Shown: piece after piece, positions 6,977 through 14,827 of the stretch
Position numbering within the stretch: position 1 is the first letter of the stretch
Layout: each line of letters opens with the position of its first letter
Origin: Pseudomonadota bacterium
GTDB lineage: Bacteria; Pseudomonadota; Gammaproteobacteria; Steroidobacterales; Steroidobacteraceae
Length of the DNA: 18,590 nucleotides
Direction: 5' to 3'
Assembly: GCA_021850555.1 (NCBI GenBank)
Contig: JAJZLX010000714.1
Coordinates: forward strand, 1-18,590
Notes under the pieces: model-generated
The model's input: the letters and a program-made list of their open reading frames with translations, nothing else
The model's database searches: none
Told to the model about the DNA's origin: nothing
Translations under genes and position numbers: made by a program

Positions 6977-8302
6977 GTGACACATGGATCGCCCCGGATT
7001 GTCTCTTCCTGGGGAAACGTCGCCCAGGGCGAGCACCGCATCTATCGACTCGCGAGCCGCTTCGATGACTTCCCTGACATACCGGCGCAAACCAGCATCC
7101 TGCCGTTCGGAAACGGCCGCAGTTATGGCGACAGCTGCCTGAATTTGGGCGGCTCGCTCCTCGAGACGAGGTGTCTTGACCGCTTCATCCGCTTCGATGC
7201 GGATCGGGGTACATTGGCTTGCGAAGCCGGGGTTCTGCTTGCGGATATTCTACGTGTCGTGGCGCCGGCCGGGTGGTTTCCGTGCGTTTTGCCGGGGACG
7301 CAATACGTCACCGTGGGGGGTGCCATTGCAAACGATGTGCATGGGAAGAACCACCATCGCGCGGGAACGTTCGGCTGCCATGTGACTCGATTCGAGCTTC
7401 TGCGCCCGGACGGGCAGCGCATGTCTTGCTCGGCGGAAGAGACACCCGGCTGGTTTGCCGCCACGATCGGCGGCCTGGGTCTCACGGGTGTCATCACGTG
7501 GGCACAGATGCGCCTGCGACGGGTGGCCGGACCGTGGCTGGACGTCGAATCGATCCGCTGCGCCGACCTGGACGAGTTGCTCGAGGTGAGCATCGAATCG
7601 GCGAAGGACTTCGAGTACACGGTCGCCTGGATTGACTGCCTCGCACGGGGCAGGCGCCTCGGTCGAGGCATATTGCAGCGAGCGAACCATGCGGACGGCG
7701 CCGCGAGCGCACAGCGCCCCGCAGGCGGGGCCGGATTCACCGTGCCCTTTGCGCCGCCCGTTTCATTGGTCAATTCGGCTACGTTGCGCCTCTTCAATGC
7801 GACGCACTACCACCGGGGAGGGCTCCGTAGCCGAACGGTGCAGCATTTCCAGAGATTCTTCTTCCCGCTCGATGGCATACGCCATTGGAATCGGCTGTAC
7901 GGACCGCGCGGGTTCCATCAGTATCAGTGCGTCATACCCGGGAGCGGCGCCAAGGAAGCGGTCCGAAGGCTGCTCGGCGCAACCGCGGCCGCCGGTGAGG
8001 GGTCGTTTCTCGCGGTCCTCAAGTGTTTCGGCGATCGAGCCTCACCTGGGCTGCTGTCCTTCCCCGAGCCCGGCATCACCCTCGCCCTGGATTTCCCGAA
8101 CCGGGGCGCGCCGCTCGCGCGGCTTCTCGAGCGTCTGGATGCGATCGTCGCGGATTCGGGCGGGCGTCTTTATCCGGCGAAGGACGCGAGGATGCCCGCA
8201 GAGCTGTTCCGCGCCGGATATCCTCGGCACCGGGAATTCCTGCGCTTTACCCACCCCCGGTGCTCATCGAGCTTCTGGCGCCGGGTCATGGCGGATGCAT
8301 GA
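6977..8302 (+). CDS. dprE1: DprE1-like decaprenylphosphoryl-beta-D-ribose 2'-oxidase (FAD-binding)
   Basis: 441 residues from GTG 6977, four bases after the previous stop. The vanillyl-alcohol-oxidase-type FAD domain is clear: GNGRSYGDSCLNLGG (45-59), VLPGTQYVTVGGAIANDVHG (104-123) with H122 of HGKNHH, where DprE1 has its FAD-contacting His, and ATIGGLGLTG (162-171). The C-terminal half aligns by eye with mycobacterial DprE1: WNRLYGPRGFHQYQCVIPG, LKCFGDRASPGLLSFPEPG and LYPAKDAR, where K402 matches the catalytic K418. The enzyme would oxidise the 2'-OH of polyprenyl-phosphoryl-ribose to the keto sugar. In place of the DprE1 Cys387, which benzothiazinones attack, this protein has Ala370 (GITLALDFP). 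The ATGA overlap with the next gene matches a shared enzyme step. Confidence 0.93.
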   Translation: MTHGSPRIVSSWGNVAQGEHRIYRLASRFDDFPDIPAQTSILPFGNGRSYGDSCLNLGGSLLETRCLDRFIRFDADRGTLACEAGVLLADILRVVAPAGWFPCVLPGTQYVTVGGAIANDVHGKNHHRAGTFGCHVTRFELLRPDGQRMSCSAEETPGWFAATIGGLGLTGVITWAQMRLRRVAGPWLDVESIRCADLDELLEVSIESAKDFEYTVAWIDCLARGRRLGRGILQRANHADGAASAQRPAGGAGFTVPFAPPVSLVNSATLRLFNATHYHRGGLRSRTVQHFQRFFFPLDGIRHWNRLYGPRGFHQYQCVIPGSGAKEAVRRLLGATAAAGEGSFLAVLKCFGDRASPGLLSFPEPGITLALDFPNRGAPLARLLERLDAIVADSGGRLYPAKDARMPAELFRAGYPRHREFLRFTHPRCSSSFWRRVMADA

Positions 8303-9036
8303 AAAGGGCGCTCATCATCGGCGCGACCTCGGCGATAGCCGAGGCAACCGCCCGCGGCCTCGCCCAAAGGGGGGCGGCGCTTTATCTCGTCGGCCGCAAC
8401 GCGCAGCGCGTGGCGGCGATCGCCTCCGACCTGAAGACCCGCGGCGCCTCTGCAGTCGGGTATGAAGCACTGGACGTGAATGACTTCGCGGCTCACGAGG
8501 CCATGCTGGATCGCGCCACGCGGGCCGCCGGCGGTCTCGACATCGTGCTCATTGCCCACGGCACGTTGAGTGATCAGCATGCGTGCGAGGGGTCGGTGGA
8601 GCTGACGATGCAGGAATTGTCCACCAACGCGCTGTCGGTCGTCGCGTTGTGTACGAGGATCGCGCCCCGTCTCTCGATGCAGAGCCGCGGGACGTTGGCC
8701 GTCATTTCTTCCGTCGCGGGAGACCGCGGCAGGCGCAGCAACTATGTCTACGGAAGCGCCAAGGCGTTGGTGAGCGCGTATTTGTCAGGGCTGAGACAAC
8801 AGCTGAGCCCGGCGGGCGTACAGGTGCTCACGATCAAGCCGGGATTCGTCGATACTCCCATGACGGCCGCCTTCGCCAAGGGACCTCTGTGGGCGAGCCC
8901 GCAGCGGGTCGCCGCGGGCATTCTGAGCGCCATCGAGAACAGGCGCGATGTGGTATATTTGCCGGGCTTCTGGCGCCCTGTCATGTGGGTGATACGAATG
9001 ATTCCCGAGAGAATCTTCAAGCGGATCGCTCTCTAG
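8299..9036 (+). CDS. dprE2: DprE2-like keto-reductase (classical SDR), decaprenylphosphoryl-2-keto-ribose reductase
   Basis: 245 residues starting at ATG 8299, which overlaps the dprE1 TGA. The cofactor motif is GATSAIAEA (8-16), a relaxed form of TGxxxGxG. The catalytic set is S138 (ISSVAG), Y151 and K155 (YGSAK). The run VISSVAGDRGRRSNYVYGSAK and the later PGFVDTPM resemble mycobacterial DprE2 (SSAAGERVRRSNFVYGSTK), and the end (FWRPVMWVIRMIPERIFKRI) matches the DprE2 membrane-near tail. It would reduce the 2-keto intermediate to polyprenyl-phosphoryl-beta-D-arabinofuranose using NAD(P)H. Pairing with dprE1 by stop/start overlap makes the assignment firm. An earlier in-frame start upstream lies inside dprE1 and is rejected. 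Confidence 0.93.
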   Translation: MKRALIIGATSAIAEATARGLAQRGAALYLVGRNAQRVAAIASDLKTRGASAVGYEALDVNDFAAHEAMLDRATRAAGGLDIVLIAHGTLSDQHACEGSVELTMQELSTNALSVVALCTRIAPRLSMQSRGTLAVISSVAGDRGRRSNYVYGSAKALVSAYLSGLRQQLSPAGVQVLTIKPGFVDTPMTAAFAKGPLWASPQRVAAGILSAIENRRDVVYLPGFWRPVMWVIRMIPERIFKRIAL

Positions 9037-9051
9037 TCGGCGAAACGACAC

Positions 9052-9495
9052 ATGACGCTCGCAGCGGCGGTCAGGAAACGGGGACTCATGGGCAAGCGGC
9101 TCGCACGGCTGCTGCGATTCTGCGCCGTCGGCCTGACCTGCCTCGGCCTGAGCCTCGCGGTGCTGAGCGGACTGCACGGGCTCGCGGGCCTGAACTATCT
9201 GCTCGCCTACGTCGCGTCGTTCATCGCCGGCAACATCGCCGGCTACCTGCTGAATGCGCGCTTCACCTTCTGCGTCGGGTCCGTAAGCCACGCAGGCGCC
9301 GCGCGCTACATGCTCGTCAACGCAACGCTCCTTTGCGTGAACACGGCCGCCTTGAAAGTCCTCGTGGACGGAATGCACATCTGGTACATCGCGGCGGCGA
9401 TCCTCCTGGCGGCGATCAATGCGCCGGTCAGCTTCCTCGCGCAGCGGCTCGTGACGTACCGCCCGGGCGCTGGCAACCGGCTGCAGAGCCTCTGA
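9052..9495 (+). CDS. GtrA-family membrane protein (second copy, Rv3789-like position)
   Basis: 147 residues from ATG 9052; a second ATG at 9088 (MGKRLARLLRF) is a plausible alternative because a GGGGA lies close upstream. About four membrane helices: RFCAVGLTCLGLSLAV, then YLLAYVASFIAGNIAGYLLN, then a basic NARFTF motif, and a C-terminus with FLAQRLVTY. These are GtrA hallmarks. In mycobacteria a GtrA protein (Rv3789) sits beside dprE1 and dprE2 and is linked to arabinosyl-lipid handling, so this copy is the better candidate for moving or presenting polyprenyl-phosphoryl-arabinose at the membrane. It lies 15 bases after dprE2. The 163 bases after it hold no gene or clear terminator that I can see. 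Confidence 0.88.
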   Translation: MTLAAAVRKRGLMGKRLARLLRFCAVGLTCLGLSLAVLSGLHGLAGLNYLLAYVASFIAGNIAGYLLNARFTFCVGSVSHAGAARYMLVNATLLCVNTAALKVLVDGMHIWYIAAAILLAAINAPVSFLAQRLVTYRPGAGNRLQSL

Positions 9496-9658
9496 GCCGC
9501 GTTGTGCCCGAGCCGCGCCGTTGCGCCGCGACGCCCGACAGCCGGGTCGGCCGCAGAGTCTTCATGGAGTCTGCATGTTTGTTCCGCCGCAACGGGTCTG
9601 CCGCGCGGGAGCGGGGCCGAGGCGGCCCTGATGCCAAGGCAGCCATTGCGCCAGGCTC

Positions 9659-10222
9659 ATGACCGACCACGAGGAGTACTTCGAGCAGCTCAAGCGGCGC
9701 AAGCTCGCCGGCCTCTGGTATCGTGACCTGTGGCTGTACCCGAGGATCCGCAGGCATCTGACCGGCTCGGTGCTCGACATCGGTTGCGGCATCGGCGACT
9801 TTGTGCGACATCGCCCGCACACGATCGGGGTGGACGTGAATCCGAAGGCCGTGGCGTTCTGCCAAAGCCGGGGACTGCCGGTGCGGCTCATGCAGCCGGA
9901 CCGGCTGCCGTTCGCCGACGGCGAATTCGACGGCACGGTCCTCGACAATGTGCTCGAGCATCTGGAGCATCCCGAGCCGCTGCTCGCGGAGATCCGTCGA
10001 GTGCTCACGGTCCGGGGCGGCCTGGTCGTGGGGGTTCCCGGGGAACGCGGTTTCGACAGCGACGCGGATCACAAGCGCCACTATCCGGAGGATGCGTTGA
10101 TCGACACGATCCGCAGTGCCGGATTTCAGCCGGCGAGGATATTCCATCAGCCGCTTCGCTCCCGGCTGCTCGACCGTCATTTCCGCTATTACGCGATTTA
10201 CGGCGTATTCCGTCGGATCTGA
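9659..10222 (+). CDS. Class I SAM-dependent methyltransferase
   Basis: 187 residues. Motif I is LDIGCGIGDF (39-48), followed by an acidic second strand (IGVDVNPKAV), LPFADGEFDGTVLDNVLEHLEHP (motif IV with an acidic start) and LLAEIRRVL (post-motif helix), which is the Methyltransf_11 pattern. It has no membrane segment and would act in the cytoplasm. The position at the end of the glycan operon suggests methylation of a sugar or lipid-linked intermediate; the target cannot be told from sequence. Its last 25 bases overlap the end of the converging minus-strand operon (10198-10222). The gap of 163 bases upstream is the largest between adjacent genes of the plus-strand run, so it may be less tightly coupled. 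Confidence 0.85.
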   Translation: MTDHEEYFEQLKRRKLAGLWYRDLWLYPRIRRHLTGSVLDIGCGIGDFVRHRPHTIGVDVNPKAVAFCQSRGLPVRLMQPDRLPFADGEFDGTVLDNVLEHLEHPEPLLAEIRRVLTVRGGLVVGVPGERGFDSDADHKRHYPEDALIDTIRSAGFQPARIFHQPLRSRLLDRHFRYYAIYGVFRRI

Positions 10223-11196
10223 GCGCTGTCGCTCTTCGATTTCGGCCCGTCCCAGAAGACCTTGGTCATGCTCAACCGCCGGCACAGGCCGTTCGGCAGC
10301 CGCCTGTATTCCCGCCCCAGCCGGTAGCCCGCATATTTGACGGCGTTGCGCACGGGGACGAGGGGAAGCAACAGCGGCGCGTTCCCAGCGACATAGCGCA
10401 GCTCCGAGGCGACAAATCTCGCCCCCTCGCCTTCTGCGCCGCCGAAAATGCGCACCAGCTCCGGTAGCTGCGCATGCAGCACGCCGAAATCGAAATACCG
10501 CTGTGTCTCCTGCACCAGGGTGTACGCGTGCGAGTGGCGAACACGCGCTTCCGCGCAATATCTGATTCTCCATCCCGTCAGGAGCATGCGGATCGCCGCG
10601 CCCGTATCCTCGCCGAGGATGAGATGGCTCGGAAAGCCGCCGCACGCCCGCAGAGCGGAGAGCCGGTAGGCCGCAAACGAGTTGGAAATATACGCCGCCT
10701 TGATCCCCAGCCGGGACGCATCCGCAAGCGAGCGAGTCTCGCTCATGGTCCCGTAGTTGAACAGGATCATGTGAGCCTCGAAGGGCCCGGCGCCGAGGTG
10801 AGGGAGCTGGCGCCCGTAGGCGGCGCCCACTTGCGGATCCGAAAAGGCGGTAAGGAGCGCAGGAAGCGACTCCCGTCCCTCGAGTACCGCGTCGTGGGTC
10901 AAGAAGACCGCGAACTCCCTGCCCGCACACAATCGCTCGACCGCCCATTGGCGGGTCCTGCCATGATTGAACGTCCCGGGGTCGATCCGCACGAGCTCGA
11001 ACCCGCTGTCCGACGCCGTGCGATCGCTGCCATCCGTCGACCGGGAGTCGACGACCGCCACCAGGGAAGGATCCGGTAGCGCCGCGCAGAGGGCCTGCGC
11101 CGCCGCACGCCACCGGGCTCCGCCGTTGCGCACGGGCACGATGATCCGGACACGGCTGAAGGCGTACTCCTCAACCGCCTCGGGCACGGCGGTCAC
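10198..11196 (-). CDS. GT2-family glycosyltransferase, rhamnosyltransferase-like
   Basis: About 332 residues, read from GTG 11194-11196, whose GTGA overlaps the stop of the upstream gene (11193-11195). Longer readings to 11445 run through the previous gene and are rejected. GT-A motifs: IIVPVRNGG (18-26), VVDSRSTDGSDRT (48-60) and VFLTHDAVL (97-105). The run RIDPGTFNHGRTRQWAVE is typical of RfbN-like rhamnosyltransferases, which use nucleotide sugars at the inner face of the membrane. GEDTGAAIRML, later in the protein, fits the acidic catalytic region. The donor sugar is unknown. It is the last gene of the minus-strand operon, and its tail overlaps the methyltransferase end. Confidence 0.85.
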   Translation of the reverse strand: MTAVPEAVEEYAFSRVRIIVPVRNGGARWRAAAQALCAALPDPSLVAVVDSRSTDGSDRTASDSGFELVRIDPGTFNHGRTRQWAVERLCAGREFAVFLTHDAVLEGRESLPALLTAFSDPQVGAAYGRQLPHLGAGPFEAHMILFNYGTMSETRSLADASRLGIKAAYISNSFAAYRLSALRACGGFPSHLILGEDTGAAIRMLLTGWRIRYCAEARVRHSHAYTLVQETQRYFDFGVLHAQLPELVRIFGGAEGEGARFVASELRYVAGNAPLLLPLVPVRNAVKYAGYRLGREYRRLPNGLCRRLSMTKVFWDGPKSKSDSAQIRRNTP

Positions 11197-13271
11197 GGCG
11201 GCAACCGCCTGAGGAACCCCGGTCCCTGCAGCCCGCAGGCCACCTTGGGCGGCGAGCTCTCCCACAGCCTCACCGGTCCGGCATCCTCCTCCCTTCCGCC
11301 GATCAATTTCTGGAACCAGAGCGAGCCACGGCCGGTCCACGCCTGGATGCCGGTTCCCGGGTAGTAGCGCACGAAGACATAACCCCGGCTCGCATCGCCC
11401 AAAACCATGTCGTTCGGACGCGCAGGCTGAAACAGCGCCGGGCACGCATTTTCCAGGTGATCGAATGCGCGGTCGGCGGCACGCTGCCCCGGCAGCGGTG
11501 CGGCGCGAAGCGGCCCTTCCCGGCTCGCCTGGCAGGTCGCAAGATAGCCGGTATCCGCAGACTGGGGCGCGGACCGGGGCCGCCCGAGAGCAGTGATCGC
11601 AAAGGTGAACTTGCTGTCGATCCCATGCGTGATGATCGTCGAGCAGCGGCCGGCATCCGCCTTCAGCCCGAAGGGCCTGAGCGCGTCGTCAACTCTCTCG
11701 AGATCCCACGGAGCAGCCTCCCGGCCGCCGTGGATCAACTGACCGGCCCACAGGACCCGCAGATCCGGCGCGTACCGGCGAATCAGCGATTCGATGCGGC
11801 GGCCGTTCGGCCCATGAGGCCCGAGCACGTACGCGCCGTCCAGGTTGACGAAGCCGGATTGCGCGGGCAGGTCCGGAATGATGTAGGAGTTGGTTTGCGT
11901 ACCGACCATGAAGTAAAGGTCCGCCCGGGAAGCGAGACGGGCCGGCACCGAGACACTGTACCAGGGTCCCTTCACCCAGGGGAGATGGCTGCGAAAATCG
12001 GTTCCCGCGTACAGCTGGAAGAACTGCGCGAGGAAAATCGCACCGAGCACGTAATTGCGCACCGCAGGGCGGCCGGCAAACAGCCGAAAGATGAGCGCGA
12101 TGTCCAGGACCGCGGCGACGCATGCGGCGGGAATGAAGTAGCGGCCGTTGCCCGAAGCGGTCAGCCAGAGCACCCAGTCCACGAGAAATGCGCACCCGAG
12201 CGCAGCCAGCGCGCGGGTCGCGAGACGATGCGGCTCTGACGGCACGGGATTCGCGCCCTTGCGCATCCGCTGCCAGACGATCCGCAGCGATAGAAACAGC
12301 GCCAACACCAGCAAAACGGCATAGCGCAGATCCGGCGCCGCGAGCTCGAAATCCACCATGGAAACCGGCGCGATCATCGCAAACGGGCGCAGCAGCGCGG
12401 CGCCAAGCGATGCGGGAATGAAGCGACGGTCCAGCATCGACGCTCTCGAGTACTCGGGCGAGCAGAACAGACCATTCAGCAGAGGGAACACCGGGTTGCC
12501 GAAGTGTCGCTCGAGGTGGATCGACCAGGGCGCGTTGATGAGCACGAAACCCACAGCAAGAGCGACGGCGAACAGCGCGGCGGAGCGAAATTTGCTTCCC
12601 CACGTCCCCGGGATGAACAGCAGCATGATCGCCGCCGATACCGCGTGCACGGCATTGGTCGGCTTGAGGGCGCTGGCGGCCCCGAGCAGCAGCGCGGCCC
12701 CCGCGACCCGCGTGGCCCCGGGCGTGCACACGGCGCCGAGCAGGACCAGCCAGCCGGCGAGCGCGATTTCGCCCGTCGTGACATCCGAGAGGCTCGAGCC
12801 GAATTGATTGATGAGCACGGGGTTGGCGAACGCGAATACGGTTGCCAGAGCCCCGACCGCCACGCGGATCTTCGGCGTGTCCGGCGGCACGACGCGGATC
12901 GCGAGCTCGTAGGTCAGCCACAGGATCCCGCCCTGCAGCACCGCAAGAATCGATGCATCCTCGAGCGCAGTGAGCGGCGAGCGCAGCAGCAGATAGAACG
13001 GCACGTAGGCGTAGGGATTGAAGTATCCCTGCGGTCCTGCCGCGAAGTAGTCCCGGCCGAAGCGGTCATGCAGCGCACTGAATCCTGCGTAGACATGGTA
13101 ATCCATGGCGTCCCACCCCATGGCCTTGCCGAGCCAATAGCTCGTGAGCACGACAAGAAAGGTGCAGGACACATAGACGAGGAATCGCGGCGATGCCGCC
13201 AACCGCTTCAGCACATCGAGAAAAGAGGGCCGCGTCCGCGGCAGCGCGAGCGGTCCGTCGGCAGCGGTCAC
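11193..13271 (-). CDS. GT-C-like polytopic membrane glycosyltransferase
   Basis: About 692 residues starting at GTG 13269-13271, again with a GTGA overlap to the upstream stop. After the first membrane segment (FLVYVSCTFLVVLTSYWLG) the first periplasmic loop has GWDAMDYHVY (D54, D57), followed by GYFNPYAYVPFYLLL. Acidic residues in this loop are the usual catalytic/metal site in GT-C enzymes that use polyprenyl-phosphate sugars, as in GT87-like proteins. About ten to twelve membrane helices follow. The last 270 residues are largely soluble (DSKFTFAITAL, GSLWFQKLIGG), probably periplasmic. It lies between two GT2 genes. With the arabinose-lipid genes next door, it is a candidate for using polyprenyl-phosphoryl-arabinose or a hexose lipid; the substrate is not proven. 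Confidence 0.8.
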   Translation of the reverse strand: MTAADGPLALPRTRPSFLDVLKRLAASPRFLVYVSCTFLVVLTSYWLGKAMGWDAMDYHVYAGFSALHDRFGRDYFAAGPQGYFNPYAYVPFYLLLRSPLTALEDASILAVLQGGILWLTYELAIRVVPPDTPKIRVAVGALATVFAFANPVLINQFGSSLSDVTTGEIALAGWLVLLGAVCTPGATRVAGAALLLGAASALKPTNAVHAVSAAIMLLFIPGTWGSKFRSAALFAVALAVGFVLINAPWSIHLERHFGNPVFPLLNGLFCSPEYSRASMLDRRFIPASLGAALLRPFAMIAPVSMVDFELAAPDLRYAVLLVLALFLSLRIVWQRMRKGANPVPSEPHRLATRALAALGCAFLVDWVLWLTASGNGRYFIPAACVAAVLDIALIFRLFAGRPAVRNYVLGAIFLAQFFQLYAGTDFRSHLPWVKGPWYSVSVPARLASRADLYFMVGTQTNSYIIPDLPAQSGFVNLDGAYVLGPHGPNGRRIESLIRRYAPDLRVLWAGQLIHGGREAAPWDLERVDDALRPFGLKADAGRCSTIITHGIDSKFTFAITALGRPRSAPQSADTGYLATCQASREGPLRAAPLPGQRAADRAFDHLENACPALFQPARPNDMVLGDASRGYVFVRYYPGTGIQAWTGRGSLWFQKLIGGREEDAGPVRLWESSPPKVACGLQGPGFLRRLPP

Positions 13272-14482
13272 ATCCCGATTCCTTCACCCGGGCGCACATC
13301 GATCAGGCCGAGGAGGAAGGACGCGAACAGGATCTCACCGCCGGCGAGCATCATCGTGACAGAGCCGATCACCACTCGCATCGCGGTCACCGGATCCATC
13401 ACGCCCAACCGGGCGCGCACCCATGCATCGACGGAATACGCGGCCAGGCATAGGCCCGCGAGGCCGAGCGACACCCCAAGGAGGACCCCGCGCTCGACCG
13501 TGAATGCTCGCAGGAACGCCCTCAGCCTGGGGGTCACCGGCAGCAGACCCTTCAACACCCCGACCGTGCGCCCGATCAACGAGAACAGGACGAGCTGCAG
13601 GCCGAGGATCGTCGCACCGGCTGCGTACAGCATCGTCTGGATGTCGAATCCAACGCCGTGAATGACAACGGGTCCCCGCAGGATCGCCAGCTCCACCGCG
13701 AGACCGGCGGTGATCAGCACCATCCCCGGGTACAGCAGGAGCCAGCGCGGACTCATGATGAGCAGAAAGCGCAGGTGCCGCCATCCGTCACGCCAGCTTC
13801 TGAGATGGGGCGGCCGCGACCGGCCGGCCGGAGAAAGGGTCGTGGGTACCTCCGCGATCCTCCAGCGGGCGAGCGCGGCCTTGACGATCATCTCGCTGGC
13901 GAATTCCATGCCCGGAGCGCTCAGGCCCAGCCGCAGCGCCGCGGCACGCTCGATCCCGCGCAGGCCGCAATGAAAGTCGCCGATCCGGCAGGAGAAGAAC
14001 AGCCGCCCAAGGAAGCTCAGAATCGGATTGCCGAGATAGCGGTGCAGCCACGGCATGGCGCCGGGGCGGATTCCACCCCGAAACCGGTGGCCGATCACCA
14101 GCGTGTTGCCGGTGCGCAGCGACTCGAGGAAGCCGTCCAGCTGCGAGAAATCATAGCTGTCATCGGCATCCGCCATGATCACGAACCGCCCGTGGGCCGC
14201 CGCGATCCCGCCCATCAGCGCGTTGCCGTATCCTTTGGCAGCGATGCGCACCACTCGCGCGCCGGCGTTGCGCGCGAGCTCGCGCGAGCCGTCGGTGGAC
14301 CCATTATCGGCAACCAGCACCTCCCCCACGACGCCCGTGCGATCGAGAAAGGCCCGCGCCTTCCTCACGCACGCTGAGACGGTCTCGGCCTCATTGAGGC
14401 ACGGCATCAGAATCGTCAGCTCGAGCTGAGGCATTGGGAGAGCCTCGGCATCCACTCCCGCAGCAGTGACAACCGCAACCAT
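13268..14482 (-). CDS. GT2 polyprenyl-phosphate glycosyltransferase (DPM1-like) with C-terminal membrane domain
   Basis: About 404 residues from ATG 14482 (GGAG five bases upstream). ATG 14434 (MPQLELTILMPC) also has a good GAGG site and is a strong alternative. GT-A motifs: ILMPCLNE (24-31), VADNGSTDGSRELA (57-70), MADADDSYDF (103-112, the metal-binding DxD region) and GDFHCGLRG. A C-terminal part of about four helices (LLLYPGMVLITAGLAVELAI and on) anchors it, as in dolichyl/polyprenyl-phosphate sugar synthases of bacteria. Its product would be a polyprenyl-phosphate hexose used by GT-C enzymes such as the next gene. It is the first gene of the three-gene minus-strand operon, behind a promoter-like element at 14681-14709. 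Confidence 0.87.
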   Translation of the reverse strand: MVAVVTAAGVDAEALPMPQLELTILMPCLNEAETVSACVRKARAFLDRTGVVGEVLVADNGSTDGSRELARNAGARVVRIAAKGYGNALMGGIAAAHGRFVIMADADDSYDFSQLDGFLESLRTGNTLVIGHRFRGGIRPGAMPWLHRYLGNPILSFLGRLFFSCRIGDFHCGLRGIERAAALRLGLSAPGMEFASEMIVKAALARWRIAEVPTTLSPAGRSRPPHLRSWRDGWRHLRFLLIMSPRWLLLYPGMVLITAGLAVELAILRGPVVIHGVGFDIQTMLYAAGATILGLQLVLFSLIGRTVGVLKGLLPVTPRLRAFLRAFTVERGVLLGVSLGLAGLCLAAYSVDAWVRARLGVMDPVTAMRVVIGSVTMMLAGGEILFASFLLGLIDVRPGEGIGM

Positions 14483-14680
14483 CGGCCCTCCAAGCGCGGT
14501 ATCGCACGCGAAGCCAAGGACCCGGTCCCTCGGCGCGCACCGTAATGTGTTCCCGAAGACTGGACCAAGATAGATTAATTCTGTCCGAGCGGCAGAGCAC
14601 CCGGGCGTGACTGGCTCGGCAGTTTCTCGCGCGGCCGCGCTGCCTCGAGTTCAACGGGCGACTCTGGAATTGCGGTTCTT

Positions 14681-14709
14681 TTTATATACCGAGAGGCTCG
14701 CTCAGTCAT
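14681..14709 (-). promoter_or_regulatory. Sigma-70-like promoter for the minus-strand glycosyltransferase operon
   Basis: On the minus strand ATGACT (14704-14709) is followed after 17 bases by TATAAA (14681-14686), matching the -35 and -10 boxes at 4/6 and 5/6. It lies in the 345-base gap between the sulfotransferase stop (14828) and the DPM1-like gene (14482). The leader would be close to 190 bases; I see no riboswitch or terminator in it. The rest of the gap holds no ORF I believe. Confidence 0.45.
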
Positions 14710-14827
14710 CCTCGGGCGGCGTCATTCTCGCGTGACGGCCGAAAGGGACCGCTGCAGGACCTCCTGTACACGATCGGGATCGGCGGCCGCGCAGCCAAGT
14801 CCCGAAAACCGGCAAGGGCGCTGCGGA

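Noticed and set aside
9496..9658. Possible terminator or small gene between the second gtrA and the methyltransferase
   Set aside because: GC-rich with short inverted matches but no T-run and no supported ORF.
8583..9662. 359-codon plus-strand frame over dprE2 and gtrA
   Set aside because: Shifted shadow of dprE2; Arg/Gly-rich with no motif.
9428..11113. 561-codon open frame on the minus strand across the methyltransferase and GT2 genes
   Set aside because: No motif; it runs opposite a good methyltransferase and in a shifted frame of the GT2 gene. Long empty frames are common at this GC content.
11689..12921. 410-codon frame on the minus strand inside the GT-C gene
   Set aside because: Arg/Ala-rich frame-shifted shadow of the membrane protein, which has the consistent hydrophobic pattern.
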